A stretch of 50,841 bases of DNA from Roseococcus sp. Lineage in GTDB: Bacteria; Pseudomonadota; Alphaproteobacteria; Acetobacterales; Acetobacteraceae. Under the pieces are notes generated by a model, which was given only the letters and a program-made list of their open reading frames with translations, had not been told where the DNA came from and did no database searches. Numbering within the stretch: position 1 is the stretch's first letter; each line of letters opens with the position of its first letter. Shown here one piece after another: positions 17,915-26,605 of this stretch. Location of the stretch: contig NZ_JAIEQY010000111.1 of NCBI RefSeq assembly GCF_019747315.1, forward strand, positions 1 through 50,841, given 5' to 3'. The position numbers were made by a program, and so were the translations under genes.

Positions 17915-18985
17915 ATGAGCCATTTGATGGGGCGGCGCCCCTGGCTTCTGGCGGCAGGCGGCCTGTTGACCACGGGCCTCGCGCAGCCCGCGCTGGTCTC
18001 GGCGCAGACGGTGCCGCCCAAGCCCGACCGCATCGTGGTGAATGCCTCCGGCGGATCGATGAATGCCATTTTCCGCCGCAGCTATTTCGCCGCCTTCGAG
18101 CGCCGCCACGGGATCCGCGTGCAGGACACCTCGCCGGTGGATTTCGGCAAGCTCCGCGCCATGGTGGAAAGCGGCAACCCCGAATGGACGGTCACGGAAA
18201 TCGGCGGCCAGGACGCGGTCCGCGCGAAGGAACTGAACCTGCTGGAGCCGCTGGACACCAGCGTGATCGATCGCTCCGAGTATCCCGAGACGGCGCGGGA
18301 TTCCCATGTGCTCTCCTCCTCCGCCTACAGCACTGCGCTGGGCTATCGCACGGACGTGTTCCGCGACGGCAGCCACCCCAAGGGCTGGGCGGAGTTCTGG
18401 GATGTGCGGCGCTTTCCCGGGCCGCGCTCGCTGCGCAACCACCCCGTGGACAATCTGGAATTCGCGCTGCTGGCCGATGGCGTGCCGATGGAGAGCCTCT
18501 ACCCGCTCGACATGGACCGCGCCTTCCGCAAGCTCGACCAGATCCGCCCGCATGTCACGGTGTGGTGGACCACCGGCGCGCAGCCCGCGCAGCTGCTGGT
18601 GGACCGCGAGGTGGTGCTGGCCTCCGGCTGGAATGGCCGCTTCTATGACCTGACGCGGCGTGGCGCGCCGATCGCCACGGAATTCGCGGGCGGCAGCCTC
18701 AAGACCGGCGCCTTCGGCATCCCGCGCGGCACGCGCCAGGCCTATTGGGGCCAGCGCTTCCTCCAGCTCATGACCGACCCGGAGCTGCAATCCGTCTATA
18801 CGACGGAGATGGGCTATCCCGGCCTGAACCGTCGCACGCTCAGCTTTGTCGCGCCGGAATTGCACCCGCTGCTGCCCACGGCGCCCGCCAATCTGGAGAA
18901 GCAGTTCTGGCTGAATGTGGATTGGTGGACCATCCATGCCGCCGCCGCGCAGGAGCGCTGGAACCGCTGGATGCTGCGGCGCTGA
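17915..18985 (+). CDS. ABC transporter substrate-binding protein, polyamine/PotD type
   Basis: A 356-residue exported protein with signal peptide MSHLMGRRPWLLAAGGLLTT and cleavage near VSAQT. It starts the mature chain with DRIVVNASGGSMNAIFRRSY, as in PotD/PotF-like extracellular solute-binding proteins. GWAEFWDVRRFPGPRSLR is the inter-lobe segment typical of this class. GGAG 7 nt upstream supports the ATG at 17915. It is the first gene of a five-gene plus-strand operon with the ATPase, two permeases and an amine oxidase, so the ligand is probably a polyamine or similar amine. It is divergent from the Bug-hyuAB operon. Confidence 0.85.
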   Translation: MSHLMGRRPWLLAAGGLLTTGLAQPALVSAQTVPPKPDRIVVNASGGSMNAIFRRSYFAAFERRHGIRVQDTSPVDFGKLRAMVESGNPEWTVTEIGGQDAVRAKELNLLEPLDTSVIDRSEYPETARDSHVLSSSAYSTALGYRTDVFRDGSHPKGWAEFWDVRRFPGPRSLRNHPVDNLEFALLADGVPMESLYPLDMDRAFRKLDQIRPHVTVWWTTGAQPAQLLVDREVVLASGWNGRFYDLTRRGAPIATEFAGGSLKTGAFGIPRGTRQAYWGQRFLQLMTDPELQSVYTTEMGYPGLNRRTLSFVAPELHPLLPTAPANLEKQFWLNVDWWTIHAAAAQERWNRWMLRR

Positions 18986-18989
18986 GCGG

Positions 18990-20036
18990 ATGCGCCTCGC
19001 CCTCAGCGGCATCGTCAAGCGCTTCGGCGCCGTCACCGCCCTGGCCGGCGTGGATCTCGATGTCGAGGAAGGGGAATTCCTCACCATCCTCGGCCCCTCC
19101 GGCTCGGGCAAGACGACGCTGCTGAAGGCCGTGGCCGGCTTCGAGCTGCCCGATGAGGGGCAGATCAGCCTTGGCGCGCAGGATGTCACGCTGACCGAGG
19201 CGCGGCATCGCAATGTCGGCATGGTCTTCCAGAATTACGCGCTGTTTCCGCACCTGACCGTGGCGGAGAATGTCGCCTTCCCCCTGGAGATGCGCCGCAT
19301 CCCCCGCGCCGAGATCAACCGCCGCGTGGCCGAGGCCCTGGCCCTGGTCGAGCTCGGCGGCTACGAGGCGCGGCTGCCGCGGCAACTCTCGGGCGGGCAG
19401 CAGCAGCGCGTAGCGCTGGCGCGTGCCGTCATCTTCGGCCCGGCACTCCTGCTGCTGGATGAGCCCTTCGGCGCGCTCGACCGCAAGCTGCGCGAGTCGT
19501 TGCAGCTGGAGGTGCGCCGCCTGCAACGGCGCCTGCGGCTGACCACCCTCTTCATCACGCATGATCAGGAGGAAGCGCTGATCATGTCGGACCGGATCGC
19601 CGTGATGAATGCGGGGCTGATCCAGCAGATCGGCACGCCTTCCGAGGTCTATGACCGCCCGGTCTCGCGCTTCGTGGCGAACTTCATCGGCGAGTCCAAC
19701 CTGCTGGAGGCCACGGCCGCCAGCGGCCGGGTGGAGGTTCCGGGCTTCGGCGGCCTGAGCCTGCCGGTGCCGGATGGGGCGGCCACCCTCCTGCTGCGCC
19801 CGGAAGCGCTGCGCCTGGAGGCTGAGGCCCAGTCGGCCCCCTGCCAGGCGCAGGCGATGGTGCTGGAGACCATCTTCCTCGGCCTCTCGGTGAAGCTGCG
19901 CCTGCGGCCCGAGACCGGGCCGGACCTGCTGGCGCGCATCCCGCTGCGGCCCTCGGACCCCGCCCCCATGGCCGAGGGCGCCCGCGTGCTGGTCGGCTTC
20001 CATCCGGAGGATGTCCATGTCGTCCCCCGCGAATAA
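18990..20036 (+). CDS. ABC transporter ATP-binding protein, PotA type
   Basis: A 348-residue importer ATPase. Walker A is GPSGSGKTTLLKA (about residues 36-48), the Q-loop VFQNYALFPHLTVAENV, the signature LSGGQQQRVALARA, Walker B LLLLDEPFGALD, and the switch His lies in FITHDQEEAL. A C-terminal TOBE region of roughly 100 residues (FIGESNLLEATAASGRVEVP onward) is characteristic of spermidine/putrescine and Fe3+ importers. It begins 4 nt after the binding-protein gene and overlaps the next permease by 20 nt. Confidence 0.92.
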   Translation: MRLALSGIVKRFGAVTALAGVDLDVEEGEFLTILGPSGSGKTTLLKAVAGFELPDEGQISLGAQDVTLTEARHRNVGMVFQNYALFPHLTVAENVAFPLEMRRIPRAEINRRVAEALALVELGGYEARLPRQLSGGQQQRVALARAVIFGPALLLLDEPFGALDRKLRESLQLEVRRLQRRLRLTTLFITHDQEEALIMSDRIAVMNAGLIQQIGTPSEVYDRPVSRFVANFIGESNLLEATAASGRVEVPGFGGLSLPVPDGAATLLLRPEALRLEAEAQSAPCQAQAMVLETIFLGLSVKLRLRPETGPDLLARIPLRPSDPAPMAEGARVLVGFHPEDVHVVPRE

Positions 20037-20886
20037 CCGGGCGATTGACCGCAGCGGGCCGGCGCGCCGGCATGAGCGCGTGCTGCTGCTGCTGGCCCTG
20101 CCCGCCCTGCTGCTGCTCCTCCTGCTCTTCGCCTGGCCGGTGCTGCGGCTGCTCTCCATGTCGGTGGCAGATGGCAGCCTGGTGCATATCCAGCGCGCCG
20201 CCCTGGACGAGCTTTACCTCGCGGTGCTGCTGGACAGCCTGAAGATCGCGGGCATGGTGATGCTCCTCTGCCTGGCCCTCGCCTATCCCGTGGCGCTTTG
20301 GCTGACGCGGGCCAGCCGGTTGGGGCTGGCCTTGGGCATGTTCGCGCTGCTGCTGCCCTTCTGGACCAGCGTGCTGGTGCGCACCTATGCCTGGATGGTG
20401 CTGCTGGGCCGCAACGGCATCATCAACCGGATGCTGCGGGATTGGGGGCTGATCGAGTTTCCCCTGCCGCTGTTGCACAATCTCGGCGGTGTGCTGGTCG
20501 GCATGGTGCATGTGCTGCTGCCCTACATGGTGCTGCCGATCTACGCCGCGCTGCTGCGCATCGACCCCGACCTGACCCGCGCGGCCGAGGGGCTGGGCGC
20601 CAGCCGCACCCGCGCCTTCCTGCGCGTGGTGCTGCCGCTCTCCATGCCCGGCGTCGCCGCCGGCTGCGCGCTGGTCTTCGTGCTGGCGCTGGGCTTCTTC
20701 ATCACGCCCGCCCTGCTTGGGGGCGGGCGCGTCATCATGATCGCCATGCTGATCGAGCAGCAGGTGCGCGAATTGCTCGACTGGCCCTTCGCCGCCGCAC
20801 TCTCGGCCGTGCTGCTCGCCGTCACGCTGCTCGTCTATGCCGGCATCGGCCGGCTGACCAAGGGAGGCCGCCTTGCAGCGCCGTAG
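20017..20886 (+). CDS. ABC transporter permease, PotB type
   Basis: A 289-residue inner-membrane permease with six predicted hydrophobic helices. The coupling loop that docks on the ATPase reads EGLGASRTRAFLRVVLPLSM (EAA motif, near residue 190). VRTYAWMVLLGRNG in the periplasmic loop is typical of PotB. The ATG at 20017 was preferred to the one at 20011 because GGAGG lies 6 nt upstream of it, inside the ATPase gene. It overlaps both neighbours, as expected for a tightly coupled transporter operon. Confidence 0.9.
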   Translation: MSSPANNRAIDRSGPARRHERVLLLLALPALLLLLLLFAWPVLRLLSMSVADGSLVHIQRAALDELYLAVLLDSLKIAGMVMLLCLALAYPVALWLTRASRLGLALGMFALLLPFWTSVLVRTYAWMVLLGRNGIINRMLRDWGLIEFPLPLLHNLGGVLVGMVHVLLPYMVLPIYAALLRIDPDLTRAAEGLGASRTRAFLRVVLPLSMPGVAAGCALVFVLALGFFITPALLGGGRVIMIAMLIEQQVRELLDWPFAAALSAVLLAVTLLVYAGIGRLTKGGRLAAP

Positions 20887-21676
20887 CCGCCTGGGTGCCT
20901 GGGTGCTGACCGGCTTCACCATGCTGGTCTTCACCTTCCTGATGCTGCCCTTGCTGGTGGTCTTCCCGATCTCCGTCTCCTCCGCCTCCTACATGCAATT
21001 CCCGCCGCCCGGCTTCTCCTGGCAATGGTACCAACGCTATTTCGGCGATGAGATCTGGATCGAGGCGACGATCCGCAGCTTCCAGGTGGCGGCGCTCTGT
21101 ACGGCGCTGGCCATGCTGCTCGGCGTGCCGCTGGCCTTCCTGCTGGTGCGCTCGAAACGGCGCGGCATGTGGATGCTGGACCGGCTGGCGGCGGCGCCCA
21201 TCATCGTGCCGACGATCATCCTCTCCATCGCCATCTACAGCATCTTCGCGCGCCTCCAGCTGATCGGCGTCTGGTATGGCGTGGCGATCGCGCACACCGT
21301 CCTCGCCCTGCCCTTCGTCGTGATCCTGGTGGGGGCCGGGCTGCGCGGCTTCGACCAGGCGCAGGAGCAGGCGGCGATGGGGCTCGGCGCCTCCTGGCCC
21401 GTCGCGATCTGGCGCATCACCCTGCCGCAGCTGCGCCCGAGCCTCATCTCGGCCGCCTTCCTTGCCTTCATCAGCTCCTTCGACGAGCTCGTGGTGGCCA
21501 TGTTCCTCTCGGGGGCGGCGATGACCCTGCCCAAGAAAATGTTCGACAACATCATGATGGAAATCGACCCGACCATTGCGGCGGTTTCCGTCACGCAGAT
21601 CCTGCTTGTGGGCGTCTGCCTCGGGCTCACCGCGCTCTTCGGCCGAGGCGCGCTGGCCACCACCATGTCGCGTTGA
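20873..21676 (+). CDS. ABC transporter permease, PotC type
   Basis: A 267-residue permease with six hydrophobic helices. Its EAA coupling loop reads AAMGLGASWPVAIWRITLPQ, and ISSFDELVVAMFLSG near the C-terminus is characteristic of PotC-like subunits. Translation starts at a TTG (20873) with AGGGAGG about 5 nt upstream, overlapping the PotB-type gene by 14 nt. Together with the ATPase and binding protein it forms a complete importer. Confidence 0.9.
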   Translation: MQRRSRLGAWVLTGFTMLVFTFLMLPLLVVFPISVSSASYMQFPPPGFSWQWYQRYFGDEIWIEATIRSFQVAALCTALAMLLGVPLAFLLVRSKRRGMWMLDRLAAAPIIVPTIILSIAIYSIFARLQLIGVWYGVAIAHTVLALPFVVILVGAGLRGFDQAQEQAAMGLGASWPVAIWRITLPQLRPSLISAAFLAFISSFDELVVAMFLSGAAMTLPKKMFDNIMMEIDPTIAAVSVTQILLVGVCLGLTALFGRGALATTMSR

Positions 21677-21687
21677 GGACCAGCCAA

Positions 21688-23013
21688 ATGGACAGCAAGC
21701 TCTTCCATCCGGACTTCAAGGCGCGCCCCTATTGGTGGGACGCGATCGAGATGGACCAGGACCCGCAGGAGGAGCTTCCGGCGCGGGCGGATGTCGTCAT
21801 CATCGGCGGCGGGCTGACGGGGCTGAACTGCGCCATCGAGCTCGGCCGCGGCGGCGCCCATGCGGTGGTGCTGGAAGCGGAGGCGCTGGGCTTTGGCGCC
21901 TCCACCCGCAATGGCGGCGGCGTCTCCGGCGGCAACACCATCGGCAAGGGGCTCTCCGGCGCCAAGGGCCGCTCGGCCGGCAGCGCGGATGCGATCATCA
22001 ACGCCATGGTCAGCGATGCCGTGGAAAGCCTCACCCATGTCGAGAGCATCGTGGCGCGCGAGGGGATCAACTGCTTCTACGAGCGCACCGGACGCTTCAT
22101 CGGCGCCTTCACGCCCAAGCACTACCAGGGCATGGCGGCCAAGTCGGAACAGCTGAACGCGCTCGCCGAGGCGGATGCCCACATGGTCCCGCGCGAGCGG
22201 CAGCGCGAGGAGATGGCGTCGGATTATTACTACGGCGGCATGGTGATCAACCGCACGGGCAAGATCCATCCGGCGCTGTATCATCGCGGCCTGATGGAGG
22301 CCGCGCGCCGCCATGGCGCCACGCTGATCGGCCATACCCGCGCCGGCAAGCTGACGCGCCTGGCCGATGGCTGGAAAATCGAGACCAGCCGCGGCACGAT
22401 CGAAGCGCGCGAGGTGGTGATCGCGACGAATGGCTATACCGGCGACCTCACGCCGGATCTGAAGCGGCGCCTCATCCCCGTCGCCTCCCACATCATCGCG
22501 ACGGAACCGCTGGACCCCGCGCTGGCCGCGAGCCTGATCCCCAAGCGGCGGACGCTCGCCGATAGCAAGCGCGTCCTCTGCTATTATCGCATGTCCCCCG
22601 ACGGCACGCGCGTGATCTTCGGCGGCCGCGCGCGCTTCACGCAGGTGACGCCGGAGGTCTCCGCCCCGCTGCTGCACGCGATGATGCTGGAACGCTGGCC
22701 GCAGCTGAAAGGCATCCGCGTGACACATGCCTGGACCGGCAATGTGGCCTTCGCCTTCGACTACCTGCCGCATATGGGGCAGACTGAGAAGGGGCTGCAT
22801 TACGCGCTGGGCTGCAACGGCTCGGGCGTTGCCATCCTCTCCTATCTCGGCGCCGAGATCGGCAAGAAGATCCTGGGCCAGGCCAATCGCGTGCCGGCCT
22901 TCGACGGGCGGGAATTCCCCACCCTGCCCTTCTACAGCGGCAATCCCTGGTTCCTCCCGGCCATCGGCAGCTGGTACCGGATGCGCGACTGGCTGGATCG
23001 CCGCCTGGCCTGA
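21688..23013 (+). CDS. FAD-dependent amine oxidoreductase (DadA/PuuB-like)
   Basis: A 441-residue DAO-fold flavoenzyme. The FAD-binding Rossmann motif is VVIIGGGLTGLNCAIELGRG (about residues 33-52) ending in VVLEAE, followed by FGASTRNGGGVSGGN, as in PuuB and related amine oxidases. The C-terminal part carries FDYLPHMGQTEKGLHYALGC and NGSGVAILSYLG, the second FAD contact. It is the last gene of the ABC importer operon, 11 nt after PotC, which suggests that the imported amine is oxidised directly. PuuB-like gamma-glutamylputrescine oxidase is one possibility, but no glutamyl-ligase gene is present. N-methyl amino acids are another. Confidence 0.85.
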   Translation: MDSKLFHPDFKARPYWWDAIEMDQDPQEELPARADVVIIGGGLTGLNCAIELGRGGAHAVVLEAEALGFGASTRNGGGVSGGNTIGKGLSGAKGRSAGSADAIINAMVSDAVESLTHVESIVAREGINCFYERTGRFIGAFTPKHYQGMAAKSEQLNALAEADAHMVPRERQREEMASDYYYGGMVINRTGKIHPALYHRGLMEAARRHGATLIGHTRAGKLTRLADGWKIETSRGTIEAREVVIATNGYTGDLTPDLKRRLIPVASHIIATEPLDPALAASLIPKRRTLADSKRVLCYYRMSPDGTRVIFGGRARFTQVTPEVSAPLLHAMMLERWPQLKGIRVTHAWTGNVAFAFDYLPHMGQTEKGLHYALGCNGSGVAILSYLGAEIGKKILGQANRVPAFDGREFPTLPFYSGNPWFLPAIGSWYRMRDWLDRRLA

Positions 23014-23024
23014 CGCGCCGGCCG

Positions 23025-24371
23025 CTACTCCGCAGCGGCCGCGCTGCGCCGTGAGGGATGCTCCGGCCGCACCAGGCCGAGATTTTCGCGGAAGGTCTTG
23101 CCCTCATATTCCGTGTGGAACAGGCCGCGGCGCTGCAATTCGGGGATCAGCCACTCGAACACCTCCTCGACCGGCGCGGGGAAGAAGGGCGGCAGGATGT
23201 TCCAGCCGTCGCAACCTTGATGGAGGAACCAGTCCTCCATCTCATCCGCGATGCTGGCTGGCGTGCCGATGACGACGTGATGCCCGGAGGCCGAGCGCTG
23301 GGTGATCAGCTCGCGGATTGTGATGCTGCGGCCCGTCAGCTCGCGGGCCAGGCGTTCATGGGCGCTCTTCACGCTGTTGGTCTCCGCCAGCGGAGGCGGC
23401 ACCGGCCCGTCCAGCGGATAGAGGCTGAGATCGCCGAAGGAGGGGATGAGCGCCGCCAGGCCCAGCTCCGGATGAATCAGCGTCGAGAGTTGCTCGGCGC
23501 GGTCCCGCGCCTCCTGCATGCTGCGCCCCATGATCGGCATGATGCCGGGCATGACCAACGAGCTCTCGGGCGAACGGCCATAGGTGGCGAAGCGGCCCTT
23601 CACGCTGTTGTAGAAGGCGACGGCATCCGCGCGTGACTTCTGCATGGTGTAGATGATGTCCGCCCGGCGCGCGCCGAGCTCCTGCCCCGGGCCGGAAGAG
23701 CCCGCCTGCGCGATCACGGGATAGCCCTGCACGGGGCGGCTGACATTCAGCGGGCCGCGCACCCGGAAATGCTCGCCGCGATGGTGGGGCGTGTGCAGCT
23801 TGCCGGGATCGAAATACTGGCCGCTCGCCTTGTCGCGGATGAAGGCGTCATCCTCCCAGCTGTCCCAGAGGCCGAAGACGACATCCACGAATTCCTCGGC
23901 CCGCTTGTAGCGCAGCGCATGCTCCAGCAGGGCCTCCTTGCCGAAATTCAGCGCCTCCTGCTCGGACCAGGAGGTGACCACGTTCCAGCCGGCGCGGCCC
24001 CCGCTGATATGGTCCAGCGAGGCGAATTTGCGGGCGAGGTGATAGGGCTCGTTGAAGGTGGTCGAGGCGCTGGCGATGAAGCCCATGCGCTCCGTCACGG
24101 CGGAGAGCGCCGCCATGATGGTGAAGGGCTCGAAGACATCGATGCGGCTGTCATAGCTCAGCTGCGCCTCATCCTTCGCGGAGCTGCGGACGGCGATGCC
24201 ATCGGCCCAGAACATGAAGTGGAACTTCGCCGCCTCGGCCTGCTGCGCCAGCCGCTTCCACAAGGGGAAATCCATGGCGGCGGCCAGATGCGCCTCCGGC
24301 ATCCGCCAGCCGCCGCTATGCGCGCCGTTGGCGACGAGGTTGAGCCCCAGCTTCATCTGGCGCTGCGTCAC
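23025..24371 (-). CDS. NtaA/DmoA-family FMN-dependent monooxygenase (1)
   Basis: A 448-residue luciferase-like (LLM) flavin monooxygenase of the NtaA/SnaA/DszA/DmoA branch. These use FMNH2 from a separate reductase and O2 to cleave C-N or C-S bonds. MKLGLNLVANGAHSGGWRMP and FHFMFWADGIAVR form the N-terminal barrel. STTFNEPYHLARKFASLDHI and SGGRAGWNVVTSW are the most conserved family stretch. It starts at a GTG (24371), 12 nt downstream of the second LLM gene, forming a two-gene operon. No flavin reductase is visible in the window. It is convergent with the amine oxidase gene at 23013. Confidence 0.88.
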   Translation of the reverse strand: MTQRQMKLGLNLVANGAHSGGWRMPEAHLAAAMDFPLWKRLAQQAEAAKFHFMFWADGIAVRSSAKDEAQLSYDSRIDVFEPFTIMAALSAVTERMGFIASASTTFNEPYHLARKFASLDHISGGRAGWNVVTSWSEQEALNFGKEALLEHALRYKRAEEFVDVVFGLWDSWEDDAFIRDKASGQYFDPGKLHTPHHRGEHFRVRGPLNVSRPVQGYPVIAQAGSSGPGQELGARRADIIYTMQKSRADAVAFYNSVKGRFATYGRSPESSLVMPGIMPIMGRSMQEARDRAEQLSTLIHPELGLAALIPSFGDLSLYPLDGPVPPPLAETNSVKSAHERLARELTGRSITIRELITQRSASGHHVVIGTPASIADEMEDWFLHQGCDGWNILPPFFPAPVEEVFEWLIPELQRRGLFHTEYEGKTFRENLGLVRPEHPSRRSAAAAE

Positions 24372-24383
24372 GCGGCGGTGCCC

Positions 24384-25739
24384 CTATTCCGCGGCGGAGG
24401 AGAGGGTGCGCGCGGCAGTGTAGCGGTTCACATGCGGCTTCAGGCCGAGGTTTTCGCGCAGGGTCTTGCCCTCATAGGCCCGGCGGAACAGGCCGCGCCG
24501 CTGCAATTCGGGCGTGATGAACTCGACGAAATCGTCGCAGCAGCCGGGCAGATAGGGCGGCAGGATGTTGAAGCCGTCGCAGGCCTCGGCCTCGTACCAT
24601 TCCTGGAGCCCGTCCACGATGTCGCTTGCGGTGCCGATCAGGTAGAAGCCGCCGCCCACCACCTGCATGCAGAGCTGGCGGATGGTCAGGTTGCCGGCGC
24701 GGGCGCGTTCCAGCATGCGCGCGGTGCTGCTGCGCACTTCGGGCGCGCGCTGCGGCTCGGGCACGGGCCCGTCAATGTCGAAGCCGCTGAGGTCGCCCAG
24801 CGCGGCATAGACGCGCGCCAGGCCCACCAGCGGGTCGGTCAGCGCCTGGAGCCGGTCGAACTTCGCTTGCGCCTCCGCACGCGTAGCGGCGACGATGGTG
24901 CGCACGCCGGGCATGATCTTGAGGTCATCCCGCTCGCGGCCGTATTTGGCCATGCGGCCCTTCACGTCGTCATAATAGGCGCGGGCCGCCTGGACGGAGT
25001 CCATCGCCGCATAGACCACATCGGCCGTGGCCGCCGCGATCTCCCGCCCCGGCTCCGAGGCGCCGGCCTGGACCATGATCGGCCTTCCCTGCGGCATGTT
25101 GGAGACGTTGAGCGGCCCGCGCACCTGGAAGTGCTTGCCGCGATGGTTCAGCAGATGCATCCGGCTCTCGTCATAGAACAGGCCGCCGGCCTTGTCGTAG
25201 ACGATGCAATCATCCTCCCAGCTGTCCCAGAGGCCCTTCACCACCTCGACGAATTCCGCCGCGCGCTCGTAGCGCAGATCATATTCGAGGTGTTCCTCGC
25301 GGCTGAAATTCTTGGCCTCCGCCTCGGACCAGGAGGTGACGATGTTCCAGCCGGCGCGGCCGCCGCTGATCAGGTCCAGCGTCGCGAATTTCCGGGCGAC
25401 ATGATAGGGCTCGTTATAGGTGGTGGACGCCGTGGTCACGAGGCCGATGCTCTTGGTCAGCACGGCCAGCGCCGGCAGCAGCGTCATCGGCTCCATCTCG
25501 ACCAGCTCATAGCCGGAGCGCGCCAGTGAGCCGCGCGGCTCGTCCCGCTCGCGCAGGCCGATGCCATCGGCGAAGAAGATCATGTCGAAGAGGCCGCGCT
25601 CGGCCATCTGGGCGTTGTGCGCGTAGTGCTCGAAGCGCAGCGTGCCATCGGCCGCCACATCCGGGTGGCGCCAGGCGGCGGGGTGATAGCCCAGGCCCCG
25701 CATGGACATGCCCAGCTTCATCATTCCAGATCGTGCCAT
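24384..25739 (-). CDS. NtaA/DmoA-family FMN-dependent monooxygenase (2)
   Basis: A 451-residue LLM monooxygenase close to the plus-strand paralogue at 26.6 kb: both open with GYH-AAWRHP and have FADGIGLR/FLADGIGLR. STTYNEPYHVARKFATLDLI and SGGRAGWNIVTSWSE form the core. The ATG at 25739 is supported by GGAG and AAGG within 12 nt upstream, better than the in-frame TTG at 25760. It is the first gene of the two-LLM operon. A sulfonate, sulfone or chelate-type substrate is likely for this branch; the exact one is unknown. Confidence 0.88.
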   Translation of the reverse strand: MARSGMMKLGMSMRGLGYHPAAWRHPDVAADGTLRFEHYAHNAQMAERGLFDMIFFADGIGLRERDEPRGSLARSGYELVEMEPMTLLPALAVLTKSIGLVTTASTTYNEPYHVARKFATLDLISGGRAGWNIVTSWSEAEAKNFSREEHLEYDLRYERAAEFVEVVKGLWDSWEDDCIVYDKAGGLFYDESRMHLLNHRGKHFQVRGPLNVSNMPQGRPIMVQAGASEPGREIAAATADVVYAAMDSVQAARAYYDDVKGRMAKYGRERDDLKIMPGVRTIVAATRAEAQAKFDRLQALTDPLVGLARVYAALGDLSGFDIDGPVPEPQRAPEVRSSTARMLERARAGNLTIRQLCMQVVGGGFYLIGTASDIVDGLQEWYEAEACDGFNILPPYLPGCCDDFVEFITPELQRRGLFRRAYEGKTLRENLGLKPHVNRYTAARTLSSAAE

Positions 25740-26066
25740 GTTCACCTTCTCCAGGCGCAACTGCGCCGCTTATCTCTGGCACGACGCGATGCGCCGCCGG
25801 GTTATCCGCGGGCGACGGACGGCGCACTGCACGGAGGGGCCGGCCAGAGGGTGAGAGACGACAAAAAAGCATGAAGCCCGCTGGCGGCGCAATCGCCGCG
25901 CGAGTGAAATCACGTTCAGCAAGGGAGGCCGGGCAGCAACAGCGCCATGGTGGCCTCGCTCCGCAAGATCGCGACGAGGTCATCCGCGCGGGGCTCGAGA
26001 AGCCACCTCGATGATGCGCTTCCAGGGACGCGACATCGGGCGGGTGTTCGTCATGAAGCCGCATAG

Positions 26067-26418
26067 CTCATCCTGGACGAGACGGTGCCCGCGCTCAGCG
26101 TCTCCGCACGCGCGCAGATCCTGCAGCTGCTGGCGGAGCCGCAGGTTAGGCTGGGCCGCGCCCACCTCTGCAACTCGCATGATCTTGGATCGGTGCGCTT
26201 CATCAGCCCGCATGTCGCGGTGATGCATCTCGGCGAGTTCCTGGAGATCAGCGAAGTGGATGCGCCCCTCCGCCGGCCGGGGCACCACTCACGGGCGCCC
26301 TGAACAACGCATCCGGCTGCCTCTTCCACCCGCGCCGCCGATATGCTCCGAAGCCGAACCGGTGCGCCTGCCCCCTGGCAAAGGCGAGCATCACGTGGCC
26401 TGCCACAGCACCGCATGA
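26067..26418 (+). pseudogene. Decayed oligopeptide ABC transporter ATPase (DppF/OppF-like), 3' remnant
   Basis: The remnant of an oligopeptide-transporter ATPase reads in three successive frames. The first (26067 to about 26270) gives LILDETVPALSVSARAQILQ, a decayed Walker B and D-loop, then NSHDLGSVRFISPHVAVMHL, the H-loop region. The second (around 26312) gives SGCLFHPRRRYAP, the SGCxFHPRC-type element of the C-terminal oligo_HPY domain. The third gives GEHHVACHSTA and a stop at 26416-26418. At least two indels are needed. An in-frame stop (26064) precedes the fragment and no Walker A is found upstream, so the 5' half is gone. No matching permease genes remain. Confidence 0.72.
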
Positions 26419-26431
26419 TGGGAGACGAGAG

Positions 26432-26602
26432 ATGTCCATGAGCAGCAAGCGCAGCCCCCTGATGCAGGCGGCAACGGTGGGACCGAGCCAGGCGGCCACG
26501 CCCTTTGCGGCGCCCGAATATGATCACGACCTGCTGCGGCCGATCGCCTATGACCTCGACATCTCCCGCGACTATATGCGACGTGCGGGCTATGAGTACT
26601 GA
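26432..26602 (+). CDS. Small conserved-looking protein of unknown function, coupled to LLM gene
   Basis: A 56-residue open frame that starts 13 nt after the decayed ATPase and ends 3 nt before the LLM gene at 26606, in the same reading frame. It starts MSMSSKRSPLMQAATVGPSQ and ends in a tyrosine/aspartate-rich tail (APEYDHDLLRPIAYDLDISR, DYMRRAGYEY). GGGAG lies 8-10 nt upstream of the ATG. No signal peptide, transmembrane helix or metal site is visible. I do not recognise the family. Position suggests it is a co-expressed accessory peptide of the monooxygenase or a remnant of a peptide-transporter operon. Confidence 0.55.
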   Translation: MSMSSKRSPLMQAATVGPSQAATPFAAPEYDHDLLRPIAYDLDISRDYMRRAGYEY

Positions 26603-26605
26603 CGC

